Shown here: piece after piece, positions 7,851-16,408 of the stretch
Numbering within the stretch: the first letter of the stretch is position 1
How the letters are laid out: every line of letters begins with the position of its first letter
DNA from: Bacteroidia bacterium
GTDB taxonomy: Bacteria; Bacteroidota; Bacteroidia; AKYH767-A; OLB10
Assembly: GCA_016788065.1 (NCBI GenBank)
Contig: JAEUTI010000016.1
Coordinates: 29,417 to 93,416 of the forward strand
Direction: 5' to 3'
DNA: 64,000 nucleotides
Translations under genes and position numbers: made by a program
The notes under the pieces: generated by a model
What the model saw: only the letters and a program-made list of their open reading frames with translations
What the model was told of the DNA's origin: nothing
The model's database searches: none

Positions 7851-9197
7851 TCAGAGTCCGTTAATCCATGTTGCAATTTTATCTGCAACATCTTTATGCA
7901 CCGTTCCCCGCTTCAGATATTCTGCGGGAACTGATCTATGCTTTCCTTCCATAAACAGGTGATTCAATCCCGGAAACGAATGAAAAGTATATTTGGGATC
8001 AGATGAAAGTGCTGTATGCCAGAGGTTATAATCGGTCATGGTAACCTGATAATCGCGTTCACCCTGCAGAATCAAAGCCGGAGCCGGCAATGATTTCAAT
8101 GCGGCAACCTGATCATAATCTGAAAGGTATTTCCAGTAATTCGGACCTGTACCGGGCAACAGATTTTTAGCGTTTGCAAAATTCTTATTCAGAATTTCAC
8201 TGCATTTCTGTTCAACTTCCTGCATCAATGAAGAGGTAATCTGGCTTGTAGAATCATTCTCCATCAGGTATCGAAATTGCTCTTTAATTAGAACAGGCAA
8301 AGGGCGGGCATTAGCAGCCACGAGAATGATACCTTTCAGATGTTGAGAACGAAAAACGATATCGGGAGCCATCATCCCGCCAAAACTATGTCCCAGTACA
8401 AAAATATTCTCGGGATCAACACCTTTCAATTGCGAAACGCTTCCAATTACATTAACGGCGTCTTCAACAGTTTCATCAAATGGTGACATAGATTCAATAG
8501 CCATTCGAAGCTCATTATTGTAAGCAGCAGTGCGCTTATGATAACGTACACTTGCGATACCATTTGCCGCAAGCATCATAGCAAGATCTTTGAAAAATTT
8601 ATTCGGACCAATAGTCACGTCCATATCCAGGGGACCACTACCCTGCACCATTACAATTACCGGGAATTTGGTTTTATTGGCCGGAACTGTAAAAGCACCT
8701 TTCAGGAAAAATCCTGCACTTGGAATGGTTACTTCCTGCTCTAATACGGCACCTGCCGGAATCCATGAAGGTGGTCGGTAAGTGTTTTTTAAAGTTGGTG
8801 GAACCAGAAAAAAACCAACGATCATTCCATTCATGTTAAAGACCATTTTCAGGTCAGATGCTTTCTTTTCAAAATCGCATGGATAAATCCACGTTATTAA
8901 AGAATCATTTGATTCAGACCACGGCAAACGCATGGCAAGTGGTTTTATTTTCCCCATTTGTTCCTCAACGGAACCCCACATATAAGAAAGTTGTCCTGCA
9001 TCCATTTTAGTCTTTAATGTACTATCAAAAAATGAAGTAGCTTTCAAATAATCACCTTTCGAAATAGCTGTAAAAACTTCATGAGCTTCGTTTAAATACT
9101 TATCCTGGCCATACAAAATTCCACAATTAAATAATAGCAATGCTGGTAGCAGGAAACAGCAAAACTTAAACAACTTGAGAATTCGACACATAAGCAT
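7851..9197 (-). CDS. Exported alpha/beta hydrolase with N-terminal DUF3887-like domain
   Basis: The 448-residue product begins with a hydrophobic signal sequence (a second Met lies two codons in, at 9191, and may be the real start). Residues about 35-130 resemble DUF3887, a small cone-shaped domain often fused to hydrolases. The remainder is a dienelactone-hydrolase-like alpha/beta fold: nucleophile elbow LGHSFGGMMAP, acid in LQGERDYQVT, and base in FPGLNHLFM. Family members are esterases or acyl-peptide-type hydrolases; the substrate is unknown. It is transcribed alone and converges on the MacAB-like operon. Confidence 0.85.
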   Translation of the reverse strand: MLMCRILKLFKFCCFLLPALLLFNCGILYGQDKYLNEAHEVFTAISKGDYLKATSFFDSTLKTKMDAGQLSYMWGSVEEQMGKIKPLAMRLPWSESNDSLITWIYPCDFEKKASDLKMVFNMNGMIVGFFLVPPTLKNTYRPPSWIPAGAVLEQEVTIPSAGFFLKGAFTVPANKTKFPVIVMVQGSGPLDMDVTIGPNKFFKDLAMMLAANGIASVRYHKRTAAYNNELRMAIESMSPFDETVEDAVNVIGSVSQLKGVDPENIFVLGHSFGGMMAPDIVFRSQHLKGIILVAANARPLPVLIKEQFRYLMENDSTSQITSSLMQEVEQKCSEILNKNFANAKNLLPGTGPNYWKYLSDYDQVAALKSLPAPALILQGERDYQVTMTDYNLWHTALSSDPKYTFHSFPGLNHLFMEGKHRSVPAEYLKRGTVHKDVADKIATWINGL

Positions 9198-9267
9198 TGA
9201 TTAATTCTCAAATGTCATAAATATTTTCAAAATATCATAGAATTGGCGTGGTTTGAGGTGATTTCTT

Positions 9268-9275
9268 TACTTTTG
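9268..9275 (+). promoter_or_regulatory. Candidate -7 promoter element of the tag gene
   Basis: TACTTTTG matches TAnnTTTG, with a TTG at 9243-9245 (22-base spacer). The start codon of the glycosylase gene is 32 bases downstream. Confidence 0.5.
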
Positions 9276-9307
9276 AATACCATTAATCTAAAAAAAGAGT
9301 TGAATTT

Positions 9308-9856
9308 ATGTCCTATTGCACTGCCATTTTAACTATGAAGCCGGCTGATGAAGCGGTTCACAAACACTACCATGACAAATTATATGGATTTCCAATTGCT
9401 GATGACAATGAACTTTTTTGCAGACTAATCCTGGAAATCAATCAGGCAGGTCTGAGCTGGACGACCATTTTGAAAAAAGAGGTCGGATTCAGAAAAGCAT
9501 ATCATAATTTCGATATCAAGAAAGTAGCTTCATACAAGGAACGCGACTTCACACGACTGATGAACGATCCTGAAATTATCAGGAATCGTTTGAAAATTAA
9601 TGCCGCAATCGAAAATGCGAAGACAATTCTTGTTATCCAAAAGCAATATGGTTCCTTTTTAGATTGGCTCAATCACCATCACCCTTTAACAAAAGCTGAG
9701 TGGATTTCATTATTTAAGAAAACCTTCAAATTCACCGGAGGCGAAATTGTAAACGAATTTTTAATGAGTACCGGTTACCTTCCCGGCGCGCATGATGAAG
9801 ATTGCAGAGTGTTCAAGAAAATTCTTAAGTCAAAACCGAAATGGTTGAGGGATTAG
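9308..9856 (+). CDS. tag: DNA-3-methyladenine glycosylase I (Tag)
   Basis: The 182-residue protein matches Tag over its length: YHDKLYGFPIADDNELFCRL, then the catalytic-pocket segment LEINQAGLSWTTIL (the Glu and Trp that read 3-methyladenine), then IIRNRLKINAAIENA, and the zinc site formed by Cys4 near the N-terminus and HDEDC near the C-terminus. It excises 3-methyladenine from alkylated DNA, starting base-excision repair. The usual RCxW opening is altered to SYCTAI, but the Cys is kept. Followed by a long repeat-filled intergenic stretch. Confidence 0.9.
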   Translation: MSYCTAILTMKPADEAVHKHYHDKLYGFPIADDNELFCRLILEINQAGLSWTTILKKEVGFRKAYHNFDIKKVASYKERDFTRLMNDPEIIRNRLKINAAIENAKTILVIQKQYGSFLDWLNHHHPLTKAEWISLFKKTFKFTGGEIVNEFLMSTGYLPGAHDEDCRVFKKILKSKPKWLRD

Positions 9857-9955
9857 TGTAATACTGCTCAGAAGTAAATTTCGTTACAATCATAGATGAT
9901 GAATGGAACTTTACTCAGAAAAAAAGAGGTGTTCGATAAAAATGTCCATATTCAA

Positions 9956-9988
9956 TTCTCACTTCTTGTTACTCAATATTCAATAAAA
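9956..9988. repeat. Degenerate 33-base direct repeat, copy 1
   Basis: It matches 10125-10157 at 28 of 33 positions by eye, both opening TTCTCACT and ending TTCAATAAAA. Confidence 0.6.
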
Positions 9989-10124
9989 GTATCATGAAGA
10001 GAGGCACAATAATTGACCTGTAGTAGAACACAAGTATGAGTTCTATAGCAGCTTCAAAATATTGAATAACAAATATTGAATATTACAAATTGAATAAGGA
10101 AATAGGGAGCAAAATATTATTAAG

Positions 10125-10157
10125 TTCTCACTACTCGCTAATCAATTTTCAATAAAA
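10125..10157. repeat. Degenerate 33-base direct repeat, copy 2
   Basis: Partner of 9956-9988. Between the two copies lie TATTGAAT words in the opposite orientation. Confidence 0.6.
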
Positions 10158-10203
10158 AGCATTTTGTAGAGTACGAAATAAACTTCCGCCGATGAACTAC
10201 CCA

Positions 10204-10236
10204 CATAGGAAATGTCCTATGACATTCTTTTTTTTT
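10204..10236 (+). terminator. Pair of overlapping hairpins with T-run
   Basis: CATAGGA (10204-10210) can pair with TCCTATG (10215-10221). Alternatively AATGTC (10211-10216) pairs with GACATT (10221-10226), directly before a run of nine T at 10228-10236. The two stems share bases and exclude each other. The second has the outline of a weak intrinsic terminator, although no gene ends nearby. Confidence 0.45.
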
Positions 10237-10384
10237 GAACGCAGAGTTTGGGAGACGCAGAGATTTGCGCTATCGCGCTGAGGAGAGTTTGGCAATCGCA
10301 GATCTAAACTTGGACAGCCTTCGATCCGCTAACCGGCGGAATCAGGGCGGTGTCCATCGACTACGCTTAGGGCAATGCATAAGC

Positions 10385-10440
10385 AAATCAGCACACCAGC
10401 ACACCAGCAAATCAGCACATTTAAAAGCAGTCACATCTTT
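10385..10440. repeat. 56-base perfect direct repeat, copy 1
   Basis: Built of AGCACACC / AGCAAATC-type words (aaatcagcacaccagcacac...) ending in gcagtcacatcttt. Identical to 10501-10556. Confidence 0.9.
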
Positions 10441-10500
10441 TTACTAAGACTTGACACTTGTCACTAATGTGCAGTCAATCATTTGTTACTGTGGAACAAA

Positions 10501-10556
10501 AAATCAGCACACCAGCACACCAGCAAATCAGCACATTTAAAAGCAGTCACATCTTT
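10501..10556. repeat. 56-base perfect direct repeat, copy 2
   Basis: Identical to 10385-10440, starting 116 bases later. It is not a CRISPR: only two full copies occur and the unit is internally repetitive. Confidence 0.9.
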
Positions 10557-10786
10557 CTAATATGAATTACCCATCACCAAATAGCCGAATTATCACCTTT
10601 CGAAAAGCTCAAGGCAAGAATCACCAAATCAAGTGGAGTCACATCTTTTTACAAAAAAACAAACACCAATCTACCTAACTATCAACACATTATAAATTTC
10701 CCAAGTAATATTTTCCTTTTTTAGCTTCATTTCCTTTGCCAATCATAACTTTTCACTATTTTGCCTTCTCAAATTTGAGTTGACTT

Positions 10787-12421
10787 ATGGCAAGAAAACA
10801 TCCAAAGGCACTCCCCTATCTGTTTCTTTCGGAAATGTGGGAGCGATTCGGTTTCTATTTAATGTTAGGGATCTTCTTCCTTTACATGACCGATACCCAA
10901 AAAGGCGGAATGGCACTCGACCGAAAAGAGGCTTCCGACATTTTCGGAACTTTCATCGCTTTAGTATATTTAACTCCGTTTATTGGAGGACTACTCGCCG
11001 ATCGGGTTCTGGGATATAAGTTTTCAATTACGTTCGGCGGAATTTTAATGGGACTCGGTTATTGTGGTCTCGCGCTGCCTGGCATGACTGCCTTTTATAC
11101 TTCCATGCTATTAATTATAGTTGGAAACGGCTTCTTCAAACCCAACATCTCTACCATTCTTGGAAATGTTTATAATGATCCGCAGTATAAAGATCTGAAG
11201 GATTCGGGTTATAATATATTCTACATGGGTATTAATATTGGAGCTTTTATCTGCAATTTCTTTGGGGCTTATTTGCGAAATGAATTCTCCTGGGGATATG
11301 CCTTTATGGCTGCCGGTATCGGAATGTTTATAGGGGTAATTATTTTCTGGATTGGTGCTAAACATTATGCGCATGCCGATGTCCGCAAGCCTGTTAATCC
11401 CGAAGATATGTCACTTTCCAAAATATTTGGAATTGTACTCTTGCCGGCAGTACTTGCCGGTTATATCGGCTGGATATTACCCGGAAATATTTTTGGCAGC
11501 GACAGTACCGATGCCTTTATTTTCGGTGCGCTTCCGGTTGCAGGATTTTATGTTTCACTTCTGGTAAGATCGAATAAGGAAGATCGCCGGCCTATAGCTG
11601 CCTTACTTGCAGTGTTCGCTGTGGCAATCGTATTCTGGGCAATCTTTAAACAAAATGGTACCGCACTGACTATTTGGGCTGAAAACTACACTGACCGGGA
11701 AATTCCGGAAGCATTGATCGCTCCGGCAAAGACATTGGGGATGGTTCAGGAAGTACAATTCGTTAAAGACTCTGTGCCATTAAGCGACGAACAATTCCGT
11801 ATGGCTCGTGATGCTTCTGATAAACCTATAAAAACTTTCGATTATCCGGTTTACTTTAAGAACGTACCTCCTGAAAAACTTCCTGCTGATGGTGCATCAG
11901 TTAACCTGATCTCTACCGAATTATTTCAATCCGTCAATCCATTTTGGGTAGTATTACTTACTCCTGTTGTGGTGGCATTCTTCGGTTTTCTAAAAAGACG
12001 AAAAAAGGAGCCCTCTACCCCATGGAAAATCTTCTATGGATTCTTTATCACCGCACTTTCAACACTCGTGATGGTGGGTGCAACTTTTGCTTGTCATAAT
12101 GGACTCGAGAAAAGTTCCATGATGTGGCTTGTTGCAGGATATGGAGTCATTACTATCGGTGAATTATGTCTCAGCCCGATGGCATTATCACTGGTATCCA
12201 AATTAAGCCCACCCCGACTCACCGCATTAATGATGGGCGGTTGGTTTTTATCAACTTCTATCGGAAATAAAATGAGTGGCGTTCTGGCGTCCATGTGGGA
12301 TGGATATGAACACAAGGCAAATTTCTTCGGTGTAAATTTCGTGTTGGCACTCATCACAGCTTTAATTATTCTGTTCATGATCAAATGGCTGAATAAAATT
12401 GTCAAGGAACATGGTGCGTAA
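10787..12421 (+). CDS. Proton-dependent oligopeptide transporter (POT/PTR family MFS)
   Basis: The 544-residue membrane protein has the POT opening PYLFLSEMWERFGFY with the conserved ExxER proton-coupling motif on helix 1, followed by about 14 hydrophobic helices. FYMGINIGAF on helix 4 and the FxxxINxG pattern are the second POT signature. Between later helices there is an extended hydrophilic loop of about 100 residues (about 300-390), a common Bacteroidota elaboration. The role is uptake of di- and tripeptides driven by protons, fitting the many peptidases in the window. The outer-membrane protein gene overlaps its end by 11 bases, suggesting coupled expression. Confidence 0.95.
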   Translation: MARKHPKALPYLFLSEMWERFGFYLMLGIFFLYMTDTQKGGMALDRKEASDIFGTFIALVYLTPFIGGLLADRVLGYKFSITFGGILMGLGYCGLALPGMTAFYTSMLLIIVGNGFFKPNISTILGNVYNDPQYKDLKDSGYNIFYMGINIGAFICNFFGAYLRNEFSWGYAFMAAGIGMFIGVIIFWIGAKHYAHADVRKPVNPEDMSLSKIFGIVLLPAVLAGYIGWILPGNIFGSDSTDAFIFGALPVAGFYVSLLVRSNKEDRRPIAALLAVFAVAIVFWAIFKQNGTALTIWAENYTDREIPEALIAPAKTLGMVQEVQFVKDSVPLSDEQFRMARDASDKPIKTFDYPVYFKNVPPEKLPADGASVNLISTELFQSVNPFWVVLLTPVVVAFFGFLKRRKKEPSTPWKIFYGFFITALSTLVMVGATFACHNGLEKSSMMWLVAGYGVITIGELCLSPMALSLVSKLSPPRLTALMMGGWFLSTSIGNKMSGVLASMWDGYEHKANFFGVNFVLALITALIILFMIKWLNKIVKEHGA

Positions 12422-13079
12422 TCATTTCGTGAAGCTTTATATTCTTTCATTCATTTGTTTGAATGGATTTGCCGGAATATTAAAAGCCGGCGAACCTGAA
12501 ACGAAATTAAAATTGCCTGTAAAACAATTTTATATCAAAGCAGGTACCGGATATGGCCTTACAAACCGGTTGGTGAAAGAAGATGAAAATTCCCGCGTTC
12601 ATGGCGTAACCTTTAACATGTCGTTAGGCTACAAAATCTCAGAAAAAATTTCTCTTTCATTCGGCCCATCTTTATGGGTCGATCAGAATGATCTTTTCAA
12701 TGATAAAACAGCCAATGGCGCACGTCCATCTAACAAAAAAATGTCGGTTCATTTTAACGGTTTATACCAACCTTTTAGTTCCATACATCTTGTTGTGAAT
12801 GGTGGAATTGGAGTCGGGACAGTTGTATATTCTCCTGCACGTCCAATAGTAGCGGTTGATGGAAGGCAATCACCGACAGCGGAGTACCATGGTGGTGTAT
12901 CTTATGCTTTCGGATTGGGTTACCTTTGTAAAATTAAATCCAATCTGAGACTTCAGCCTCAAATTCAGTATACCGGACTAAATTTTAATGAAAAAGAATC
13001 GGAATCGTATCATTTAATCAATACTAAATCACAATCTTACCTTTTAGAAGCAGGAGTAAATCTGTTCTTCGATTTTTAA
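12411..13079 (+). CDS. Outer-membrane beta-barrel protein, unknown function
   Basis: I start at the ATG at 12411, which overlaps the transporter gene by 11 bases and gives a clean signal peptide (VKLYILSFICLNGFAGILKAG). The earlier in-frame TTG at 12399 adds four residues before it. The 222-residue product shows alternating amphipathic strands (KISLSFGPSLWV, SIHLVVNGGIGVGTVVY, YAFGLGYLCKIKSNLRL) and ends with phenylalanine (GVNLFFDF), as expected for a small barrel inserted by BAM. The overlap suggests that it is co-expressed with the peptide transporter, possibly as an outer-membrane partner, but this is inference. Confidence 0.75.
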   Translation: MVRNHFVKLYILSFICLNGFAGILKAGEPETKLKLPVKQFYIKAGTGYGLTNRLVKEDENSRVHGVTFNMSLGYKISEKISLSFGPSLWVDQNDLFNDKTANGARPSNKKMSVHFNGLYQPFSSIHLVVNGGIGVGTVVYSPARPIVAVDGRQSPTAEYHGGVSYAFGLGYLCKIKSNLRLQPQIQYTGLNFNEKESESYHLINTKSQSYLLEAGVNLFFDF

Positions 13080-13131
13080 AATTGTTTGATTGAATTTGAC
13101 ATATTAATACTTTTTTTATACTTTTAATGGT

Positions 13132-13377
13132 ATGAATCCTGAAAAAACGCATACCGGCTATGTACTTCCACTAATAAGTGTACTTTTCAGCCTGATTTTC
13201 ATCGCTTTTCTTGTTTTCGCAGTTATGATGATCAAAGGGCAGGACTTCTCTTCTACCAATTTACAATTTCAGGGGTTTCTCACCGGCGTGGGTATTCTGA
13301 CTATTACAACGGGTGTGATTTCCGGTTTTTTATGGTGGATTGTGATCCAAAAAAAGAATCTGCAACCAAACGAGTAA
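13132..13377 (+). CDS. Small two-helix membrane protein, unknown
   Basis: The 81-residue protein has two hydrophobic helices (about 11-33, LPLISVLFSLIFIAFLVFAV, and 47-71, GFLTGVGILTITTGVISGFL) separated by a short polar loop, with a Lys/Gln-rich C-terminal tail. I recognise no family. It lies alone between the barrel gene and the CoA-transferase, with 52 and 118 bases on either side. Confidence 0.6.
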   Translation: MNPEKTHTGYVLPLISVLFSLIFIAFLVFAVMMIKGQDFSSTNLQFQGFLTGVGILTITTGVISGFLWWIVIQKKNLQPNE

Positions 13378-13444
13378 TTTCATTATACAGCTTTTGTAAT
13401 CGTTTCCTGATAACAATCATTTTTTCAATTATTGGTTATTGGCT

Positions 13445-13472
13445 TTTGCCAGATGAATTGTTTCTAATTTTG
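13445..13472 (+). promoter_or_regulatory. Promoter of the CoA-transferase gene
   Basis: TTTG (13445-13448), a 16-base spacer and TAATTTTG (13465-13472) fit the Bacteroidota consensus. The ATG is 23 bases downstream. Confidence 0.6.
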
Positions 13473-13495
13473 CATCCTGAATTCAATTCACTATT

Positions 13496-14782
13496 ATGAA
13501 CCATGCATACAATTATTGCAGTGCCAGAGAAGCACTAAATTTAATCCGTTCCGGCAACCGTGTGTTCGTTCATGGAAGTGCAGCAACTCCAACCTTTTTA
13601 TTGGATGAACTCGCCGACATGAAAGAGCAATTCAGTAATGTTGAAATTGTTGCCATTACGCTTTTCGGTACCATCAAAATTGCTGCGCCGGAATACGAGA
13701 ATCATTTTCACATCAATTCACTCTTTGTTTCAGCACCAATTCGCCAGGCAGTAAAGGATGGAAGAGCCGATTATATTCCTGTTTTCCTGAGTGAAATTCC
13801 TGATTTATTCAAGAACAAAATCCTGGAATTGGATGTTGCCATAGTGCAGGTTTCGCCACCGGATAATCACGGTTATGTTTCACTTGGCACTTCTGTAGAT
13901 ATTGCACGCACAGCAGTAAATGAAGCAAAAATTGTAATTGCACAGGTCAATCCTGCGATGCCCCGCACTCATGGTGATGGAATGATTCATGTCAGCGAAA
14001 TTGATGCCATGGTTTATCACAAATCTCCGCTACATGAATTGCCGGTGTGCGATCAATTAAGTGCAACTGAAGTTGAAATCGGGCGACAGGTTGCGCAATT
14101 AATTGAAGATCGCAGCACTTTGCAGATGGGAATCGGAACTATTCCGGATGCTGTGCTCAAACAACTCATCAACCACAAAGACCTGGGTGTACACACCGAA
14201 ATGTTTTCAGATGGTATTATTCCATTGATTGAAAAGGGAGTTATTACCAATAAATACAAAAGAAAACATCCGGGAAGAACGGTCACCGGTTTCTGTGCGG
14301 GCAGCATAAAACTTTATGATTTTGTAAATGACAATCCCGCAGTTGCCTTTCTCGATATTGATTATGTGAATGAAACGCATATCATCAAACAAAATCCGAA
14401 AGTTGTTGCCATCAATAGTTGTATTGAAATTGATATCACCGGCCAGGTTTGTTCTGATTCCATTGGAACTTATCAGTTTTCCGGTGTTGGTGGTCAGATG
14501 GATTTCATGCGGGGAGCGGCCTTATCGGAAGGTGGAAAACCTATCATTGCTTTGCCTTCACAAACTTCAGGAGGTTTGGCTCGCATAGTACCTTTCCTGA
14601 AACCAGGTGCAGGTGTGGTTACAACCAGGGCGCATGTGAATTATGTTGTAACCGAATATGGTGTTGCCTCTCTGGTTGGAAAAAATCTCAGACAAAGGGC
14701 AAAATCACTCATTGCCGTAGCACATCCCTCCGACCGCGAAGCTTTGGAACGGTCGGCATTTGAAAGGTTTGGAAAGTTTTAA
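13496..14782 (+). CDS. Acetyl-CoA hydrolase/transferase family (4-hydroxybutyrate/succinyl-type CoA-transferase)
   Basis: The 428-residue protein has both halves of a class I CoA-transferase of the Cat1/AbfT type. The N-terminal AcH domain includes VSPPDNHGYVSLGTSVD, and the C-terminal domain contains GIGTIPDAVLKQL and GVHTEMFSDG, whose Glu235 is the residue that forms the covalent CoA thioester. FSGVGGQMDFMRGA is also conserved. It moves CoA between acetyl-CoA and a short-chain acid; the acceptor cannot be fixed. Standing directly before tryptophanase it may serve fermentation-type or acetate-linked energy metabolism, but the two genes have separate promoter-like elements. Confidence 0.9.
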   Translation: MNHAYNYCSAREALNLIRSGNRVFVHGSAATPTFLLDELADMKEQFSNVEIVAITLFGTIKIAAPEYENHFHINSLFVSAPIRQAVKDGRADYIPVFLSEIPDLFKNKILELDVAIVQVSPPDNHGYVSLGTSVDIARTAVNEAKIVIAQVNPAMPRTHGDGMIHVSEIDAMVYHKSPLHELPVCDQLSATEVEIGRQVAQLIEDRSTLQMGIGTIPDAVLKQLINHKDLGVHTEMFSDGIIPLIEKGVITNKYKRKHPGRTVTGFCAGSIKLYDFVNDNPAVAFLDIDYVNETHIIKQNPKVVAINSCIEIDITGQVCSDSIGTYQFSGVGGQMDFMRGAALSEGGKPIIALPSQTSGGLARIVPFLKPGAGVVTTRAHVNYVVTEYGVASLVGKNLRQRAKSLIAVAHPSDREALERSAFERFGKF

Positions 14783-14827
14783 AGGTTTATACTGACATTG
14801 GTCATGTTTAACCAGCCGGCATCGGAA

Positions 14828-14835
14828 TAATTTTG
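14828..14835 (+). promoter_or_regulatory. Candidate -7 element of the tryptophanase gene
   Basis: TAATTTTG matches the consensus 31 bases before the ATG. I see no TnaC-like leader peptide in the 84-base gap. Confidence 0.55.
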
Positions 14836-14866
14836 CATTTCTTCAGAAATCAAAAAAATCATTGCC

Positions 14867-16267
14867 ATGTCATTTAAAACCATCTTCGAACCCTTCCGCA
14901 TTAAAATGGTGGAACCTATTTCTGTAACAACTCCGGAAGAGCGAATCCATTTTCTCAAACAAGCACATTTCAATCCGTTTTTACTCCATTCTGAACAGGT
15001 AATGATTGACATGCTCACAGATAGTGGCACCTCTGCAATGAGTGCACAACAATGGGGAGCAATGATTACCGGAGATGAATCTTATGCAGGAGCAAGAAGC
15101 TGGCATAAAATGGAATCCGAAATCAGAGATTTAACCGGTTTTGAATATGTTTTACCTACGCATCAGGGAAGAGCAGGAGAACGAATTTTATATCAGGTTT
15201 TGGGTGGTCCCGGAAAAATATTTATCAGTAATACTCATTTTGATACAACCCGGGCAAACATTGAATATGCCGGAGCTACAGCAATAGATATTCCCGTGCC
15301 GGAAGCAGCGAACACCTGTTTTGAATATCCTTTTAAAGGAAATATCGATACTTTAAAACTCGAACAGTTAATTGAAAAACACGGACCAGAAAATATTGGC
15401 GCAGTCATTCTCACCGTTACCAATAACAGTGGTGGTGGTCAACCGGTAAGCATGAAAAATGCAATGGATGTAAAAGCAATTTGCTCGAAGCATGGTGTGC
15501 TCTTTTTGCTCGATTCATGCCGGGTTGCAGAAAATGCTTACTTCATTAAACACCGGGAACAGGAATTCAAAGATTTTACCTATCGTGAAATTGCAAGCGC
15601 TATGTTTCGCTTGACCGATGGAACAGTTATGAGTGCTAAAAAAGATGCATTGGTTAATACCGGTGGATTTATTGCTTTGAAAGATGAAAATTTAGCAATT
15701 AAATGTCGCGACCTGCTCATCATTACTGAAGGCTTCTCCACTTATGGCGGATTAGCCGGACGTGATATGGAAGCAATTGCCGTTGGCTTACGCGAAGTTT
15801 TTGATCCCTCCTATCTTCATTATAGAATTAAAAGCACAGCCTATCTCGGCGATCATTTGAATCAGGCCGGAGTTCCTGTCATGTTGCCTGTTGGCGGACA
15901 TGCTGTTTATGTGGATGCAAAGAAGCTTTATCCGCATATTCCTCCGCATGAATATCCCGGTCAAACCCTTGTTTGTGAATTATACCTAAAAGGTGGAATT
16001 AGAGCAGTTGAAATTGGGTCATTGATGTTTGGCAAATACGATGAACAAGGAAAGCTCATTCCTGCTGCTATGGAACTAGTAAGACTTGCCATTCCACGCC
16101 GGGTTTACACACAATCTCATATCGAATATGTTATTGAAGTTTTTCAGGAAATAATGAAGGACCGTCATCAAACCAAAGGATTCAAAATTTTGAAAGAAAC
16201 GAAATTCCTTCGCCATTTTACTGCCCGTCTTGAGCCTTTGAAACAAGAACCGGTGCTTGCAGTCTGA
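14867..16267 (+). CDS. tnaA: Tryptophanase (tryptophan indole-lyase)
   Basis: The 466-residue PLP enzyme belongs to the beta-eliminating lyase family. YVLPTHQGRAGERIL and VMSAKKDALVNTGG carry the active site, with Lys259 as the PLP Schiff-base lysine, and LLDSCRVAENAY binds the cofactor. Near the end it reads GIRAVEIGSLMFGK. Tyrosine phenol-lyase has an Arg in the position of the Ile after Glu (RSMERG), so this sequence fits tryptophanase. Reaction: L-tryptophan to indole, pyruvate and ammonia. Indole production also gives a signalling molecule. It is monocistronic and followed by an AT-rich perfect palindrome. Confidence 0.92.
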   Translation: MSFKTIFEPFRIKMVEPISVTTPEERIHFLKQAHFNPFLLHSEQVMIDMLTDSGTSAMSAQQWGAMITGDESYAGARSWHKMESEIRDLTGFEYVLPTHQGRAGERILYQVLGGPGKIFISNTHFDTTRANIEYAGATAIDIPVPEAANTCFEYPFKGNIDTLKLEQLIEKHGPENIGAVILTVTNNSGGGQPVSMKNAMDVKAICSKHGVLFLLDSCRVAENAYFIKHREQEFKDFTYREIASAMFRLTDGTVMSAKKDALVNTGGFIALKDENLAIKCRDLLIITEGFSTYGGLAGRDMEAIAVGLREVFDPSYLHYRIKSTAYLGDHLNQAGVPVMLPVGGHAVYVDAKKLYPHIPPHEYPGQTLVCELYLKGGIRAVEIGSLMFGKYDEQGKLIPAAMELVRLAIPRRVYTQSHIEYVIEVFQEIMKDRHQTKGFKILKETKFLRHFTARLEPLKQEPVLAV

Positions 16268-16285
16268 AAGCTGAAATAACATCAC

Positions 16286-16308
16286 AATTAATTGTATTAC
16301 AATTAATT
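16286..16308. repeat. 23-base AT-rich perfect palindrome
   Basis: AATTAATTGTA, one central T, and TACAATTAATT form a perfect 11+1+11 inverted repeat between tnaA and the DUF4259 gene. It could be an operator or an attenuated terminator; there is no T-run directly after it. Confidence 0.6.
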
Positions 16309-16372
16309 ACAATACTAAGTTGAATAAAAATCCAACCTGCTCAAAAAGCATGTAACCCAGCCATGTTTTTGT

Positions 16373-16380
16373 TAATTTTG
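16373..16380 (+). promoter_or_regulatory. Candidate -7 element of the DUF4259 gene
   Basis: TAATTTTG lies 28 bases before the ATG. The palindrome at 16286-16308 is about 65 bases upstream of it. Confidence 0.5.
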
Positions 16381-16408
16381 CATTATTCAATTACAACAGA
16401 ATATTGCT

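Larger units (their letters stand above)
9857..10786. other. Gene-free 930-base stretch of repeat families
   Basis: No convincing gene is present on either strand. The stretch holds, in order: a degenerate 33-base repeat (9956-9988 and 10125-10157), TATTCAAT-type words in both orientations (about 10049-10096), two mutually exclusive hairpins followed by nine T (10204-10236), twin ACGCAGAG words (10239 and 10255), a perfect 56-base direct repeat (10385-10440 and 10501-10556), and a third shorter copy of its end (gagtcacatcttttta, about 10635-10652). The base composition changes sharply across the GC-richer 10237-10380 block. Confidence 0.8.

Noticed and set aside
10235..10447. Possible 70-residue gene in the repeat-filled stretch
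   Set aside because: It starts in the T-run hairpin and reads through ACGCAGAG and AGCACACC repeats, ending in repeat-encoded residues. It has no homology-like features.
10385..10556. CRISPR array
   Set aside because: Only two full copies, internally repetitive unit and no cas genes.
14783..14866. TnaC-like leader peptide before tryptophanase
   Set aside because: No short frame with a Trp codon and a following stall/terminator layout is seen in the 84-base gap.
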